From the NCBI GenBank assembly GCA_964512305.1, contig CAZEIW010000077.1:1-28886 (forward strand): a stretch of 28,886 nucleotides of DNA, read 5' to 3'. How positions within the stretch are numbered: the first letter of the stretch is position 1; every line of letters starts with the position of its first letter. A program made the position numbers and the translations under genes. This document shows positions 7,234 through 18,300 of this stretch, piece by piece. The notes under the pieces are model-generated. The model saw nothing but the letters and a program-made list of their open reading frames with translations. It did not search any database and was not told the DNA's origin. The DNA comes from CAZEIW01 sp964512305. Its GTDB lineage: Bacteria; Pseudomonadota; Gammaproteobacteria; Burkholderiales; Burkholderiaceae_F.

Positions 7234-8124
7234 TCAGGATTTCGGCCGGGCGAACATCGTGTCATCGAGCAGCGGGTTCAGCCCCACCTTCTCGATCACC
7301 ATTTTATGCGTATCCCGGTAGCCATCGATGGCGGTCTCCAGCACGAACGGCACCATCAGCCCTTGCACCGGGCGGAAATCGCGCTGATACACGTAAACCG
7401 TACGCATCTTGCCGTCCATCCGGCGCGGCGTGCCCTCGATCTTCACGTCCAGAAAGCTCTGCGCGTCGATCCACACGTGGCGCACCTCGCCGTCCTTCAT
7501 CGTCAGCTTCAGCTTGTAGGCATTGCGGCCCTCCACCGGCTCCACCGCGTCGAATTCGACCTTGACGCCCCTCTTGGAGTAGTCGAGCAGCAGCCCGTCG
7601 ATGCCTGGCTCGGCCGCCTGCATCTTGACCTGCTCGGGCGAGAAGGGCTCCCAATCTTCCCGATTCAGATAGGGGCGCTTCAGCCACCCGTTGGCTCCGT
7701 CGTAGACCTGGATCGAGGTCTTGCCGGCGAACTCGACCTCGACCCTCTCCTTGTTCGGACGCTTCAGATCCATCCGGAACGGAAGCTGGACCTGCTGGGC
7801 GTCGTCGGGCTTGTCCTGGGTCTGCTGCTCGATCAGCTTCCTCTTGGCCGCGGCGGACGAAGCGGCGTTGCTCACGTAACGGCGGCTGCGGGCCGCCGAG
7901 TCGGAAAAGCCGGCCTCCATTTTGCCGTTGTAGGACATCGCCGTCACGCCGCGCCAGGCCTGAAGGCCGCCACGCGCCGCGTAGAACTTCTCGACGATCT
8001 GTTCCGCGCTCAGCTTCGGCACCTGCGACGCCGCCTGCGGCTTGGCATCCGCCGCCAGAAGCGGCAGCGGGAACGACAGGCCGACCAGAGCACCCAGGAA
8101 CCAACGACGTTTGCTGGAAATCAT
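7234..8124 (-). CDS. LolA-like outer-membrane lipoprotein-sorting protein (copy 1)
   Basis: This 296-residue exported protein starts at an ATG with a strong GGAGGAG site five bases upstream. The signal peptide covers about residues 1-24 (cleavage near LLAADA). The mature protein begins with SAEQIVEKFYAARGGLQAWR, the usual opening of LolA-like carriers, and has FRMDLKRPNKERVEVEF, a VYDGANGWL strand-turn and HVWIDAQSFLDVKIEG. It resembles its downstream paralogue over most of its length, but has an insert of about 30 residues near position 80 (Ala/Lys/Gln-rich). Two linked LolA-like genes within an oxidase cluster suggest a role in delivering a component to the outer membrane. That is inference from fold and neighbours only. 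Confidence 0.8.
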   Translation of the reverse strand: MISSKRRWFLGALVGLSFPLPLLAADAKPQAASQVPKLSAEQIVEKFYAARGGLQAWRGVTAMSYNGKMEAGFSDSAARSRRYVSNAASSAAAKRKLIEQQTQDKPDDAQQVQLPFRMDLKRPNKERVEVEFAGKTSIQVYDGANGWLKRPYLNREDWEPFSPEQVKMQAAEPGIDGLLLDYSKRGVKVEFDAVEPVEGRNAYKLKLTMKDGEVRHVWIDAQSFLDVKIEGTPRRMDGKMRTVYVYQRDFRPVQGLMVPFVLETAIDGYRDTHKMVIEKVGLNPLLDDTMFARPKS

Positions 8125-8139
8125 TCGAACTCCTCCAAC

Positions 8140-8733
8140 TCAATCCACGACCAGACCCTCGGCCCGGAACGGACCGACGACCACGTTGACCCGATCCCCG
8201 CGCTTGACCACCCGGCCCTTGTTCGAAAACACCATCCAGTACGACCGGCCGACCTCCGGTGGCTGGGCCTGGCGCAGCTGACCGATGTTTTCCATTTGCG
8301 GCACGACCAGGCTGACGCGGGCCTGCGGATCGATCAGCGAAGGTTCGGCCTTCTTGTCGTTCAGCACCTTGGCCCGCTCAGGGTCAAGCACCCGCCAGGA
8401 AAAGCGGATCAGCTCGCCCGACTCCGCCAGCTTCACGCTGAGCGAGTCGATGCCCCACACGACCTTGTAGTACGCGCCGGCGCGCCCTGCGAACCGGTTG
8501 GGCAGGTTGCGCACCGGCCCGCCTTTCGCAGGCGCGGTGCCGGACGGCTGCGCCGGAGCGGCGGCCGGCGGCCCGGCCGGCTGTCCACTCGCTGTTCCCG
8601 CCGGGCCGGCCGGCTGAGGGGCGTTCTGGGCCAGGACGGCAGGGACCGCGAGCGCACCGCCCAGCAGCAACGCCGCGATCCCGGCGCCCACGCCTCGGGA
8701 ACTGGGTCGAACCGACCGGCTAGTGGGATTCAT
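8140..8733 (-). CDS. Secreted protein of unknown function
   Basis: This is a predicted periplasmic protein of 197 residues. The ATG at 8733 lies inside the end of the upstream gene (14-base overlap), implying translational coupling. The N-terminus is an Arg/Ser-rich segment followed by a hydrophobic export signal (about residues 14-36, ending AVLAQ), then a Pro/Ala/Gly-rich linker to about residue 70. A compact conserved-looking domain follows, with YYKVVWGIDSLSVKLAESG, FSWRVLDPERAKVLNDKKA, VPQMENIGQLRQ and SYWMVFSNKGRVVKRGDRV. This domain resembles hypothetical proteins I have seen in other proteobacteria, but I cannot name the family. The end of the domain (KRGDRVNVVVGPFRAEGLVV) looks like a small beta-barrel module. 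No catalytic motif is visible. Confidence 0.72.
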   Translation of the reverse strand: MNPTSRSVRPSSRGVGAGIAALLLGGALAVPAVLAQNAPQPAGPAGTASGQPAGPPAAAPAQPSGTAPAKGGPVRNLPNRFAGRAGAYYKVVWGIDSLSVKLAESGELIRFSWRVLDPERAKVLNDKKAEPSLIDPQARVSLVVPQMENIGQLRQAQPPEVGRSYWMVFSNKGRVVKRGDRVNVVVGPFRAEGLVVD

Positions 8734-9103
8734 CCGCAGGCTTCGCTTCGGCAGTTTTCTTTGCGGTCGCCGGCCGGGCACAGAGACGCTTGGCGTTGAC
8801 CGGTTCGATCTGGCCGACGAAATTGGCCTCGGCGCCGCGCGCCTGGCGATAGGCATCGCTGGCGCGCACCTTGCCCAGCGTTTCGGCGCTGACGCCCTTG
8901 GTCAGCCGATCGACCTCGAGCTGCCACTTCGAGTTCGACGACGGATACGCCTTCTTGCAGTACTCCTGAACCGCCTCGGCGACTCCGAGCTTGCGAGGGT
9001 TCGGGGCCTGGGCGTCCGCCTCGGCCCAGACCGGAGCGACGCAAAGGCCGCACGCTGCGAGCGCGGCGGCGATCCGCGCTTTCCTGGTAAAGACTCGATT
9101 CAT
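8720..9103 (-). CDS. Small secreted two-cysteine protein (paralogue 2)
   Basis: This encodes a 127-residue exported protein. The ATG at 9103 has a GAGG site and gives a signal peptide of about 27 residues (ending PVWAEA). The mature part has a Cys in VQEYCKKAYP and a second Cys in AKRLCARPA about 60 residues later, ending in a Lys/Ala/Glu-rich tail. It is similar in layout and scattered residues to the product at 2388-2786, and both lie close to haem-PBP genes. No named family is recognised. It overlaps the following gene by 14 bases. It is the first gene after the hairpin/terminator array, so it may lead a second transcript covering the LolA-like and haem-PBP genes. Confidence 0.76.
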   Translation of the reverse strand: MNRVFTRKARIAAALAACGLCVAPVWAEADAQAPNPRKLGVAEAVQEYCKKAYPSSNSKWQLEVDRLTKGVSAETLGKVRASDAYRQARGAEANFVGQIEPVNAKRLCARPATAKKTAEAKPADESH

Positions 9104-9146
9104 GGATTGAACCTCGGAACCTGCAGACCTTCGGAGACCTCGCGCG

Positions 9147-9175
9147 ATGGTAACCCACCGGCGAGCGTCGAAGAA
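9147..9175 (-). promoter_or_regulatory. Weak candidate internal promoter
   Basis: On the minus strand TTCTTC (9170-9175) and TACCAT (9147-9152) are spaced by 17 bases, downstream of the terminator-like hairpin and upstream of the small two-cysteine gene. The match is weak, but the position is where a second promoter would be needed if the hairpin terminates transcription. Confidence 0.25.
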
Positions 9176-9203
9176 AGCGAATTGCCTGGCCGGATTGCCT
9201 CTG

Positions 9204-9242
9204 AAAAACCGATGCCGCCCTCGGATCTCCGCGGGCGGCATC
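9204..9242 (-). terminator. Intrinsic terminator after the giant gene
   Basis: On the minus strand a perfect 10-bp stem (GATGCCGCCC with GGGCGGCATC, 12-base loop) is followed after two bases by a run of five T. This has the form of a rho-independent terminator for the transcript ending with the giant gene. The short U-tract may make it leaky, which would allow some read-through into the next genes. Confidence 0.72.
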
Positions 9243-9245
9243 CAG

Positions 9246-9280
9246 GTGCGCGGGTAGAGCTTACATACCTGCCCGCGCAC
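9246..9280 (-). repeat. Perfect hairpin 2 downstream of the giant gene
   Basis: GTGCGCGGG (9246-9254) and CCCGCGCAC (9272-9280) form a perfect 9-bp stem with a 17-base loop. It lies only three bases from the terminator stem. It has no U-tract of its own and may protect the 3' end or add to termination. Confidence 0.7.
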
Positions 9281-9310
9281 CGTCGAACCATGCCGCATCT
9301 GCCTGCTGCG

Positions 9311-9344
9311 CGGTGCCGGACGTCCGAGGACTTCCGGCACCGCT
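9311..9344 (-). repeat. Perfect hairpin 1 just after the giant gene stop
   Basis: GCGGTGCCGGA (9311-9321) pairs perfectly with TCCGGCACCGC (9334-9344) in an 11-bp stem with a 12-base loop. It begins 12 bases after the stop codon of the giant gene on the minus strand, a typical place for an mRNA 3'-stabilising or terminating structure. Confidence 0.72.
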
Positions 9345-9355
9345 CCCTGCGCTTC

Positions 9356-12300
9356 TCAGTTCGCCGAGAAGTTGTTGCTGGTCTGCGGAGACGTTGCCCC
9401 GGTGCCCGTCACCGACACGTTTGCGGTCGCCATGGTGCTCGAACCCGCGGGCGCGTACGTGACCGTCACCGTGCAGCTGCCACCCACGGCAAGCGCCGTC
9501 GTGGCGGTGCAGGCAGGACCCGCCCCGCCCCCTGCCGCGATCGTGAACGTCCCGCCCGCGGTACCGACCTTGGTGACTATCGGCAAGGCGGTGAACGTGA
9601 ACGTTGCCGTCCCCGCGTTGCTGATCGTCACCACGCCGGTGTGCGTCGTCGTCGTTCCGGTCACCAGCGATGGCGACGGTCCGGCAAACGCCAGCGCCGG
9701 GGTCGTGCCTGCCAACACCGTGCCGCTGAGCGTATCGCTTGCCGTGCCGGCCGAGTCGGTGATCGAAAGCGTCGCCGTCTTGGCACCGGCCGAGTCCGAG
9801 CCCGGCTGGAACCGCACCGTCACCGTACACGTGCCAGTCGGCGCGAGGGTGGGATGCAGCACGCTCGTGCAAGTGCTCGCCGTGACCACGAAGTCCCCGT
9901 TCGTTCCAGCCAACACTCTGCCGACAGGAATCGACTGCGCCGCCGAGATCGTGATGTTGATGGTCCCGGTGTTGGTCAGCGTGAAGGTCTGCGTCGGACC
10001 GGCCGTCGTCACACCGCGTGCCGTGCTCGTGAACGTGAACGGGCTGGGCGACCAGGCCTGGCTTGCGGTGCCCGCGACGGCCGTACCGGTCAGCGTCACC
10101 GGCGAGCCGGTGATCGTCACGGGTTGACCGCCCTGCAGTGCCGTGATCGTCACGTTGCCCGTCGTGGTGCCTGCCGTCGCCGGCGCCCGGAAGGACACCA
10201 GGATCGTGCAGGTCGCCGTTCCGGTTCCGTTGGCCGTCAGGCCGCCCGCACCGCTGTTCATCGTGCACGTGCCGCCCGTCTGGTAGAACCCGGTCACCGT
10301 GGTCGAGCCGGCCGGCGTGAACGTGGCCACGATGTTGGTCAGGTTCACGTTGCCCGTATCGGTCAGGGTCAGCGTTTGCGACGCAGCGCTGCTGGACACC
10401 GTCGTGCTGAACGTCAGCGAGGTCGGCGCAACGTTCGCGCCGAACGTCGCGGCTGCCGAGCCGAACTCGACCGCGCCGGCGTCGACCGTGCTGTCGTTCG
10501 TCGCCGGCTCGGGACGCAGGTTGCCGAAGAAGTCGGTCACCGCGTACGTCGACGACGTCGGAACCCGGTCGTTGGCCGCCGTCAGCGAGTAGTTGCCCAG
10601 CAGACCGCCGGCCGCCAACGCTCCGTTCGCCACCGGTGCCACCATCGTCAGCGGACCCCAACGCAGGTTGACCCAGTTGTTGCCCTCGTCAACGGTCGCG
10701 ACCGGCGTCAGGTTGAAGATCGGGTTGGGCACGGTCGCATCCGAAATCCCCGGCGGAACGTTCCAGCCCGACGCCCCCGACTCCGGAGCCTGGCGAGCAC
10801 CATCGCAGTACGCGCGGACGAAGGCGGGCGCCGTCGTGACGTTGCTCGACGCATAACCGCTCGTGCTGGTCATGATCGAGTTCGTCGGGTTCAGCGTCGT
10901 GCCTCCGCCGTGGTTGGCTGGGCCCGTGTCGCCGCGCACACCGATATCCCAGTAGCTGGTCCCGGCCAGGCCGCACTGACCCGTGGCCGTCTGGTTCGCG
11001 ACCGCCGCACCCGTCGTCCCGCCGCCCGTGAAGGCGGCGTTGTACAGCGTGATGATGTTCTGCTGGAACGTGTTGCTCAGCGCACCGACGCCGACCTGGA
11101 ACGAGGCGTTGTTGTAGAAGATGTTGCCGTTCAGCAGCGGGTACGAGTACTGCGTGCAGTTGCCGCCGATCCCGGTTCCCGTCCCTGCATAGTGGCCTGC
11201 CGGGCAATGGACCGCCCCGGCACCGCCCGTCAGAAGGCCGATGTTCGCTACCAGCACGGCGCTGTTCTGGATCGTCACCGCACCGGCCGGCTGTGGCGCC
11301 GACACCGTGGGGCTGGTCATCTGGCCCCCAAGACCCGGACCCTGCGTGCTCGCCAGCGGCGCTCCCAGCGTGTTGAACAGGACGCCAGCCGTCGCGGTCG
11401 AGTTGTTGTTGGTCACCGTGTTGTTGTAGAAGTCCAGGTTCAGCGCATCCAGGAACGACACACCGCCGCCGTCCCAGCCCGCCACGTTGTCGACGATGAT
11501 GTTGTTCGTCACCGTGACGTGGTGCCACATGGCTGGCGCGCCGGGGAACGCGATCACGTCCGAACCGTTCACGCTCTGGAACGCGATACCGCCGCCGCTG
11601 CCGGCCTCGGCGCCGTTGCCCTGGATCAGGTTGGCGTTGATGATCAGGCCCGGGCCGACGCCGTCGCTGGGTCCGATCGCGGTGGGCGCGCTGACGCAGT
11701 CGGCGTCGTTCAGGGTCGAGCACGGAGGATCCGCGTCGGGAGTTCCCATGATCACCATGCCGCCGCCGTTGGCCGGGATGGTCGGGTTCAGGCTCTGGTT
11801 GAAGCTCACCGTGTTGTGCTCGATGTCGCCTTGCCAGCTGAAGCCCAGGTGGCCCAGGCCGCCGCCGTCGCCGCTGCTCAGGTTGCCGCACACCCAGTTG
11901 TACTGGAACTTGTACAGGTCGGAGCCGGTGCAGATGCTCACCCCGCCGGCCCCGGCCGGGGTGGCCGAGAACAGCTCGTCGCCGGTGGACGAATCCAGCA
12001 TCACCGCGTTGTGATGGATGTTCACCTTGACGTCCGCGCAGTACGGCTCCTGCTGGTTGGTGACCAGCGTGCCGGTGTTGATCAGCGCATTGACGCCCAT
12101 CGTGTTGGTGTCGCAGGAGCCCGGTGCCGTCAGCAGGCCGCCGATCGTGTTGGACGGAGCGAACTCGCCCTGACCCAGGTTGATGCCGCCCGACAGCGTG
12201 CCGGCGTTGTTGTAGATCCGGTTGTTGGCGATCTGCAGATAGTGCGCGAAGCCGTGCACGAAGATGCCACCGCCGCCCTGGGACGAATTGGTGATTCCCA

Positions 12301-15300
12301 GGCCGTCGATGCTGGACGGGTTGCACAGGAAGCTGCTCGGCTCGTTGAAGGCCGGGTACGTCGAGCCGGCGTTGGCGGTGTTGGGGTTGGCGCTACCGCT
12401 GCTGCCCGGGTTGGTGCAATCGACGAAGTTCAGCAGCACCGTATCGGTCGGGAAGTTGCCCGCCGCCGTGGCGCCGGCACCGACGATGTTGCTGGCATTG
12501 GTCGGGAACTTCACGCCCTTGGACAGCACGGTGATGCCCGCGCCTTCCAGCGCGCCCATCAGCGAGGGTTCCTGCAGCAGCTCGGCCAGGTTGCCGTTCT
12601 GCGAGGCATCCCATCCGAGCGTCGCCTCCAGGGGCAGCCGGTCGACCTGCGGGTCGATCGACCCGTCGGGGCTGGCCGGAAGCGCGCGGTTACCCGTCCA
12701 GCCGTTCAGCGTCGGCCCGAACACCGATCCGGCACCGCAGGTGTAGCCGGTGTTGTTGTCGTAGTTCGGGTTCGAGCTGTTGATCACGTAGCCGTTGATC
12801 GAGAGGCCGAACAGGCAGTTGACCATCCGGCGCCACGGATCCATCTTGCCCGCCGGATGCGTGTTGGCGTTGATGAGGCTGCTGGCCGCGCCCACGCCTT
12901 GCAGGCGGACCGGCTTCCACATGATCACCATTTCGTTGTGGGCCGCCGTCGTGTACGTCTGGGTGGTCAGCCCGCCGGTCGTGCAGGGGGTCGCCGCACC
13001 GGTCGAGGTCGTGACGCAGGTCGGGTCGATGATGATCAGGTCGCCAGGCAACGCCGCATCGATCGCGTTCTGGATCGAAGCGGTTGCGCCGACGTGCGTG
13101 GGCGCCTTGCCGCCGATCGTCACCGTGACCGTGTCGACCGAGCGCTGCCCGCCGGCGGCCGTGACCACCAGCTCTCCGCACTGCGCGGTCGAGCCGCCGT
13201 AGGTCGACTGCTGCTGGATCGCGCAGTTCGGCACGCCGGTCGGTACCTGCACGACGATCTGCGCATCGCTCCACGAATTGACCGTCGCTGGCAAACCGCC
13301 GATCGTGACCGTTCCGGTCCCCTGGCAGTTCGTGGCACCCGTTGTCGCGCAGAAGCCGTAATGCCGGAGCACCGACTTCTGGTTGTACGGGGCGGTCGTC
13401 GCCGACGGACCGTTGTAGGCGTTGTTCGGGACGAAGGTGTCGCCCAGCGAGGTGATCGTCAGCGTATGGGTCGAACCCGCCGCGCTTACCCAAGGTCCGA
13501 CCGCGTCGCCGTCCACTTCCTTGATCGACGGGGTCAGCGTCGGGTAGCTGCAATCGACGTTGTTGTAGCCGGCACCCGCGAAGGCGGAGGTCGGCACCAC
13601 CGGCGTATCCAGGTACTGGGTCGTCTCCGGCATGAACGGCAGTTCGTAGCAGAACTGGCTGTAGCCGTTCGTGAACAGCGGGTCGTTGACGACCTGCCCG
13701 AGCGTCGGGTTGGCGATCGGCGTGCCGGCCGGGCCCACGATGGTCTGGCGCGTATCCAGCAGCGGGCCCGGATCGTTCATGCACATCACCATCATCGTCG
13801 GGGCGTAGCCCGTCGGGTTGGGCGGGTTGACTTCCCAGGTCGAGTAGGTCATGCCGTTGTAGGCGCCCCACTGGTCCGCGTAGACGCGGTTGATTTCGGT
13901 CCCGGTCCAGTCCTTCACCGACACCGGCAGATCGGGCGGCGCGAACTTCTCGCCGAACTGCGGCGAGAACGGATCGAACTCCGACGTGTAGTCGTCGGTG
14001 ATGCCGCCCGTGAACTTGGAAGCAGTGTGGGTCGACGTGTAGATGAAGAACTTCGCGATCGCACCCACCCCGTCGGTCACCGTCACTTCCTTGCGATCGC
14101 ACAGGGGCCTGGTCGCGCCGGCGAACGGCGAGACCTGGTGGCTCTGCGGATACAGGCTGATGTAGTCGGGAACGATGCGCGTCTCGCCCACGCACGGCCA
14201 GGTCGGCTCGGGGACGAATCCCGGCACGATGTTGTTGCTCGGCGTCGTACCCAGGCTGGTCGTCGAATTCTGGGCGTTGTTCGCGTTGTAGCTGATGCCG
14301 GGGTTGTTCGGCGTGAACAGCGTCGAGGAACTCCCCTTCGGCTCGTAAGCCGCGATCGACGCCTGGTCCGGAACGATGAACACGGAACCCGCCCCGGCGA
14401 ACTCCTGCACCGCCGGTGCGATGAAGTTGTCGCCGATCAGGATGTTCTTGTCCTCTTCCTTCACCAGCTCGAAGCCCGCCGGCATCACGACTTCAACGAC
14501 GTACTTGCCCGGCGGCAGCATCGGCACGCCGTTGTACAGGTCGGGTGCGGGCACCGGATCCGGCACGCAGACCGTGCAGTTGGTCCCCGTCGGCGTCGGT
14601 TTGCCGTTCGCGTCGACCGCGGTGACGCTCGGGAACTTGTACATCCCGTCGTACGGCACCGGCTGCGTCTGGTTCCAGTTGTGCATGCCGTCGTAGCACT
14701 TGAACTGCGAGTTGTACGGCAGCGCCGTATAGGCGGGGCCGCCGTGCTGTCCGGCGTAGTAGTTCAAGTAGTTCGGCTGGTTGTACAGCGTGAAGTAGAA
14801 CAGGTCGTTGCCCGACTGGCCCGGGCAGTTCATGTTCGGCACGCCGCTCGCATTGAAGCCCTGCGCCCAGTCGTCGAAGCTGCTGGTCGTGGTCCAGTCG
14901 ACCAGTTTCAGCGTCGGCGTCACGCCGTCGGCTTCGAAGCCTTCCTGGTACAGGTTGATGCGGACGTGCGGAACCAGCGGTTCCCACTGCGTCTGCACCA
15001 GCATCATCGGGTCGTCGAACGGCCGCGTCGAGGCGTAGACCACGTGCCCCTTGATGCCGCCGTTCTCGTTCAAGCCGCCGGCCGCGGTGTTGAACCAGTA
15101 CGGCGCCTTGCCGAACTCGGCGAAGCTGAACTGGCCCGGGAAGCCCTGCCACCCTATCAACCCGCCAAACCACGGATTGTCGATGCGGGCGGTGGACAGC
15201 GGCGTACCGCAGCTCACTGACGGCGGAACGTACGTCGTGCCCGACCCGGACGAAGGCACATAGGTGCACGTCGGGCTGGTGTTGGTCGTGCCGGGGGTCA

Positions 15301-18300
15301 GCGCGCCCCCGCCGATCGACTTGCCCGTGCAGTCCGCGTCGGTGCAGTAGACCGACCCGGGCACGCGCAGATTGCTCGGCAGCGACACGTCCTCGAAGGT
15401 CCGGGCGAGGTACTTGGCGATGGTCGAGTTTCCGCACGTCGGGTAGCCGGTCGTGCCGCACAGAGGCGAACCGTCGGTCGGCCCGCCGGCGTCATACACG
15501 GTGTGGGTTCCCGTGTTCTTGTAGCGGGTCACGTCGGTCTCGACCGTGTACCAGCTGAACAGCGGGAACGTCTCGTTGAAGTTTGCGGTGCCGGCGAAGT
15601 CCGCCAACTGCAGGTTTTCAATGCTGCCGTCACGCAGGCGCACCGCGACGTTGGCGAACGGAATCCCGGTCTCGGTCGACTGGAAGATGCCGTCCTTGTT
15701 GTCGTCGATGAACGTCTTGGTCTGCAGGTTGGTCTGCCACTGCGTGGTCGCGATGTCGCCGATGTTGGTGACCCCGCCATTGAGCCGCACCGGTGTCGAC
15801 AGGCCGTCGACCAGCGCATCGTTCCACTGATCGAAGGTCGTGATTCTCCAGTCGCCGTCCGGCAGACCGGTCAGCGTGAAGGTTCCGTCCGCGTTGCACT
15901 TGGCGAACGCGAAGTCCTCGCCGTCCGGGTCGCCGACGCTGACGTAGCACTGGGTCCAGGCGAACGCGTCGTGCGAGCCGCTGGGGTACAGCCGCTCATC
16001 CGGCGTGCGGCTCAGGTGCTCGCCCACGACCCGGCCCGTCAGCGTGTTGTTGCAGCCTCCGGTGGACATCAGCTCGGTCGATGCCGTGCTGGCGACGGTC
16101 TGGGAGATGCTGACCCGGTACGTACCGACCCCACCGGGGGTGCCCGAAAGCTGGGCGGTGATCGTCGTTCCAACCGCAACGCCGGTGCCTTTGACGACCT
16201 GACCCACGGCGAGCGTGCCGCTGTTGACGACGTCGACGGTCAGCACGGTCCCGGAGATGGCGCCCGTGAAACTCGGCGTGGCGTTGACATTGATGTCGGT
16301 CGCAGCGCACACCCCCGCCAGCCGCGAATTGATGATCGCAGGATTGGCGAAGCCGATGCTCACGTGGAACGAAGCCGGGCCGAACTCCTGGAAGTAGAAC
16401 GGCTCGCCGATCCGGGTGAAGGCGTCGTGCGCCTTCTGTCCGTCCAGCGTGTTCGTCTGCAGCCACTCCTCACCGCGCGCGATGCGGTCGGCCCCCGGCG
16501 TGGCGATCACGCCCCAGCGTCCCGGCATCAGGTTGGAGATCACGGCCTGGCCCGCCAGCGGCGACAGCGTCGCGTTGTCAGCTTCGTACTTCGGGCAGGT
16601 CACGATCATGCCGGTGATGCCGGCCGTCGTCGCCGCGGTCCCGTCGGGTCCGACGGGGCCGGTCGTCGCATTCGTGCCGGGGTTGTTGATGCCGACCTGC
16701 GTGACCGGGCAGGCGTTCAGGCCGGTGGACGGATCGACGATGCCGTCGAGCATGTTGGTCAGCGGCATGTTGAACATGTCGTAGGTCATCTGCCCGGTGA
16801 AGTCACCGTTGCCGCCGAACGCGTCCCACAGGTGGATCTGGAATCCGCCCAGGCCCGGCTCGTTCGGTGCCAGCGAGTCGTTGCCGGCGGCGGTGGTCGC
16901 GATGCCGCTGGAGTCGTGCTCGCCGTTCAGCGGGAAGTCGTCCTCGAACACGAACACCGACAGCCTGGCGCTCGGGTACGGCGCAGGCACTGACTTCGCC
17001 GTCAGGTTCATCCCGGTCGGAACGCACGTCGCGGTGCCCGCGGCCGTGCAGAAGACCGCTCCGCTGGTGACCGTTGTGCTGCCGGAAACCAACGTGGTCT
17101 GGCCAAAGGGTGCGAAGGTGCACACGTTGTTGCCGCTCGCGTTCGGCGCGCAGCGGACCGCCGGAATCGGCGCGCCGCCCATGCCGTGCCCAACGGAGCC
17201 ACCCTCGAACGGATTGGCCGCGTCGCCCGGCAGCACCGAGATGTAGTACCGCTTGGTCGGATCCAGGTACACCTGGCTCGGATCCACGCGCGTGAAGCCG
17301 CCGTTGGTGGTGCCACCCGGGTCAGGCCGGCACTGGCCATTGCCGACGTCGCACACGACCGCGGCATGCGCGCCGGTCGCCGGGTTGATCTGCGTCTGGC
17401 CGGCTTCGCACGACACCGCCCCGGTGCAGCCCTGCGCGATGAACGGCATGTAGCTGGTGTGGAAGTTCACGCCAGAGGTCGGGACGATCCCCGCGGTGGT
17501 GCCGAACCCGGCAATCGTCGAGGTCGGGCAGCCGGCCGGCGGCGGATTGGTCGTGCAGTTCGGATCGACGTAGAACGTCTGGTCCTCTTCGATCACCCAG
17601 CGGTAGTCGGTGATCGCCGCGTTGGAGTAGCCGTCCACCACGTGGAAGGCGATGTTGTTGGGCGGCAGGAAGATCAGCAGCGCGGCGGGATTGGTGGCGG
17701 CCGTGGCGCTGGTGGAGCTGGCGAGCGTCGTTCCGCGCGCGCTCTTGACCGTGTAGTTCACCGCGTAGCAGCGCGTGCCGGTCGGCAGCGCCGGCGTCAT
17801 CGTCGGGCAGGCGATCGTTCCGGTCGTGCCGGTGGCCGGCGCCGTGGCGGTGAAGCCGCCCAGCGAATCGGCGACGATCGTCAGGCCGCCCACGGTCGTC
17901 GGAACTCCCGGAGCCGGGACGGAAACACTCAGAGCGTAGCCCGCGGAGTCGGTCGCTCCTGTGAGCAGACCCGGATTGCGGACGCTCACGAACGTGTTGG
18001 TGTTCGACTTGAAGATGTTGACCCCGAGCGCGATCGCGCCGTCTGCAGTCGAGTTCGGCGAAATCGTCACCGTGGCGACCTTGCCGGTGGAGCAGGTCGC
18101 GCCGCTGACCGCGCCGTTGGCGCAGTACGTGAACGTGGTCGTGGCGGTGCTGCCCGATACCGTCGGCGTGAACGTGAACGTTCCGTTATGGTTCAGGATG
18201 ACGGTGCCATTGCCCGCGGCAGGCGCCGCCAGCAAGGTCACGCCGTAAACGCCGACGTCATTGGCGATCACGCCCTTGCCCGGATCGGACACCACGAAGG

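Noticed and set aside
8734..8856. An N-terminal extension of the unknown secreted protein up to 8856
   Set aside because: It would bury the export signal behind about 41 basic residues and overlap most of the previous gene. The ATG at 8733 fits a coupled start.
8723..15220. A 2165-codon open frame on the plus strand, antisense to the giant gene
   Set aside because: It is Arg/His/Val-rich with no domain, signal peptide or ribosome-binding site, and arises from the strong third-position GC bias of the minus-strand gene. The minus-strand frame has a signal peptide and recognisable domains.
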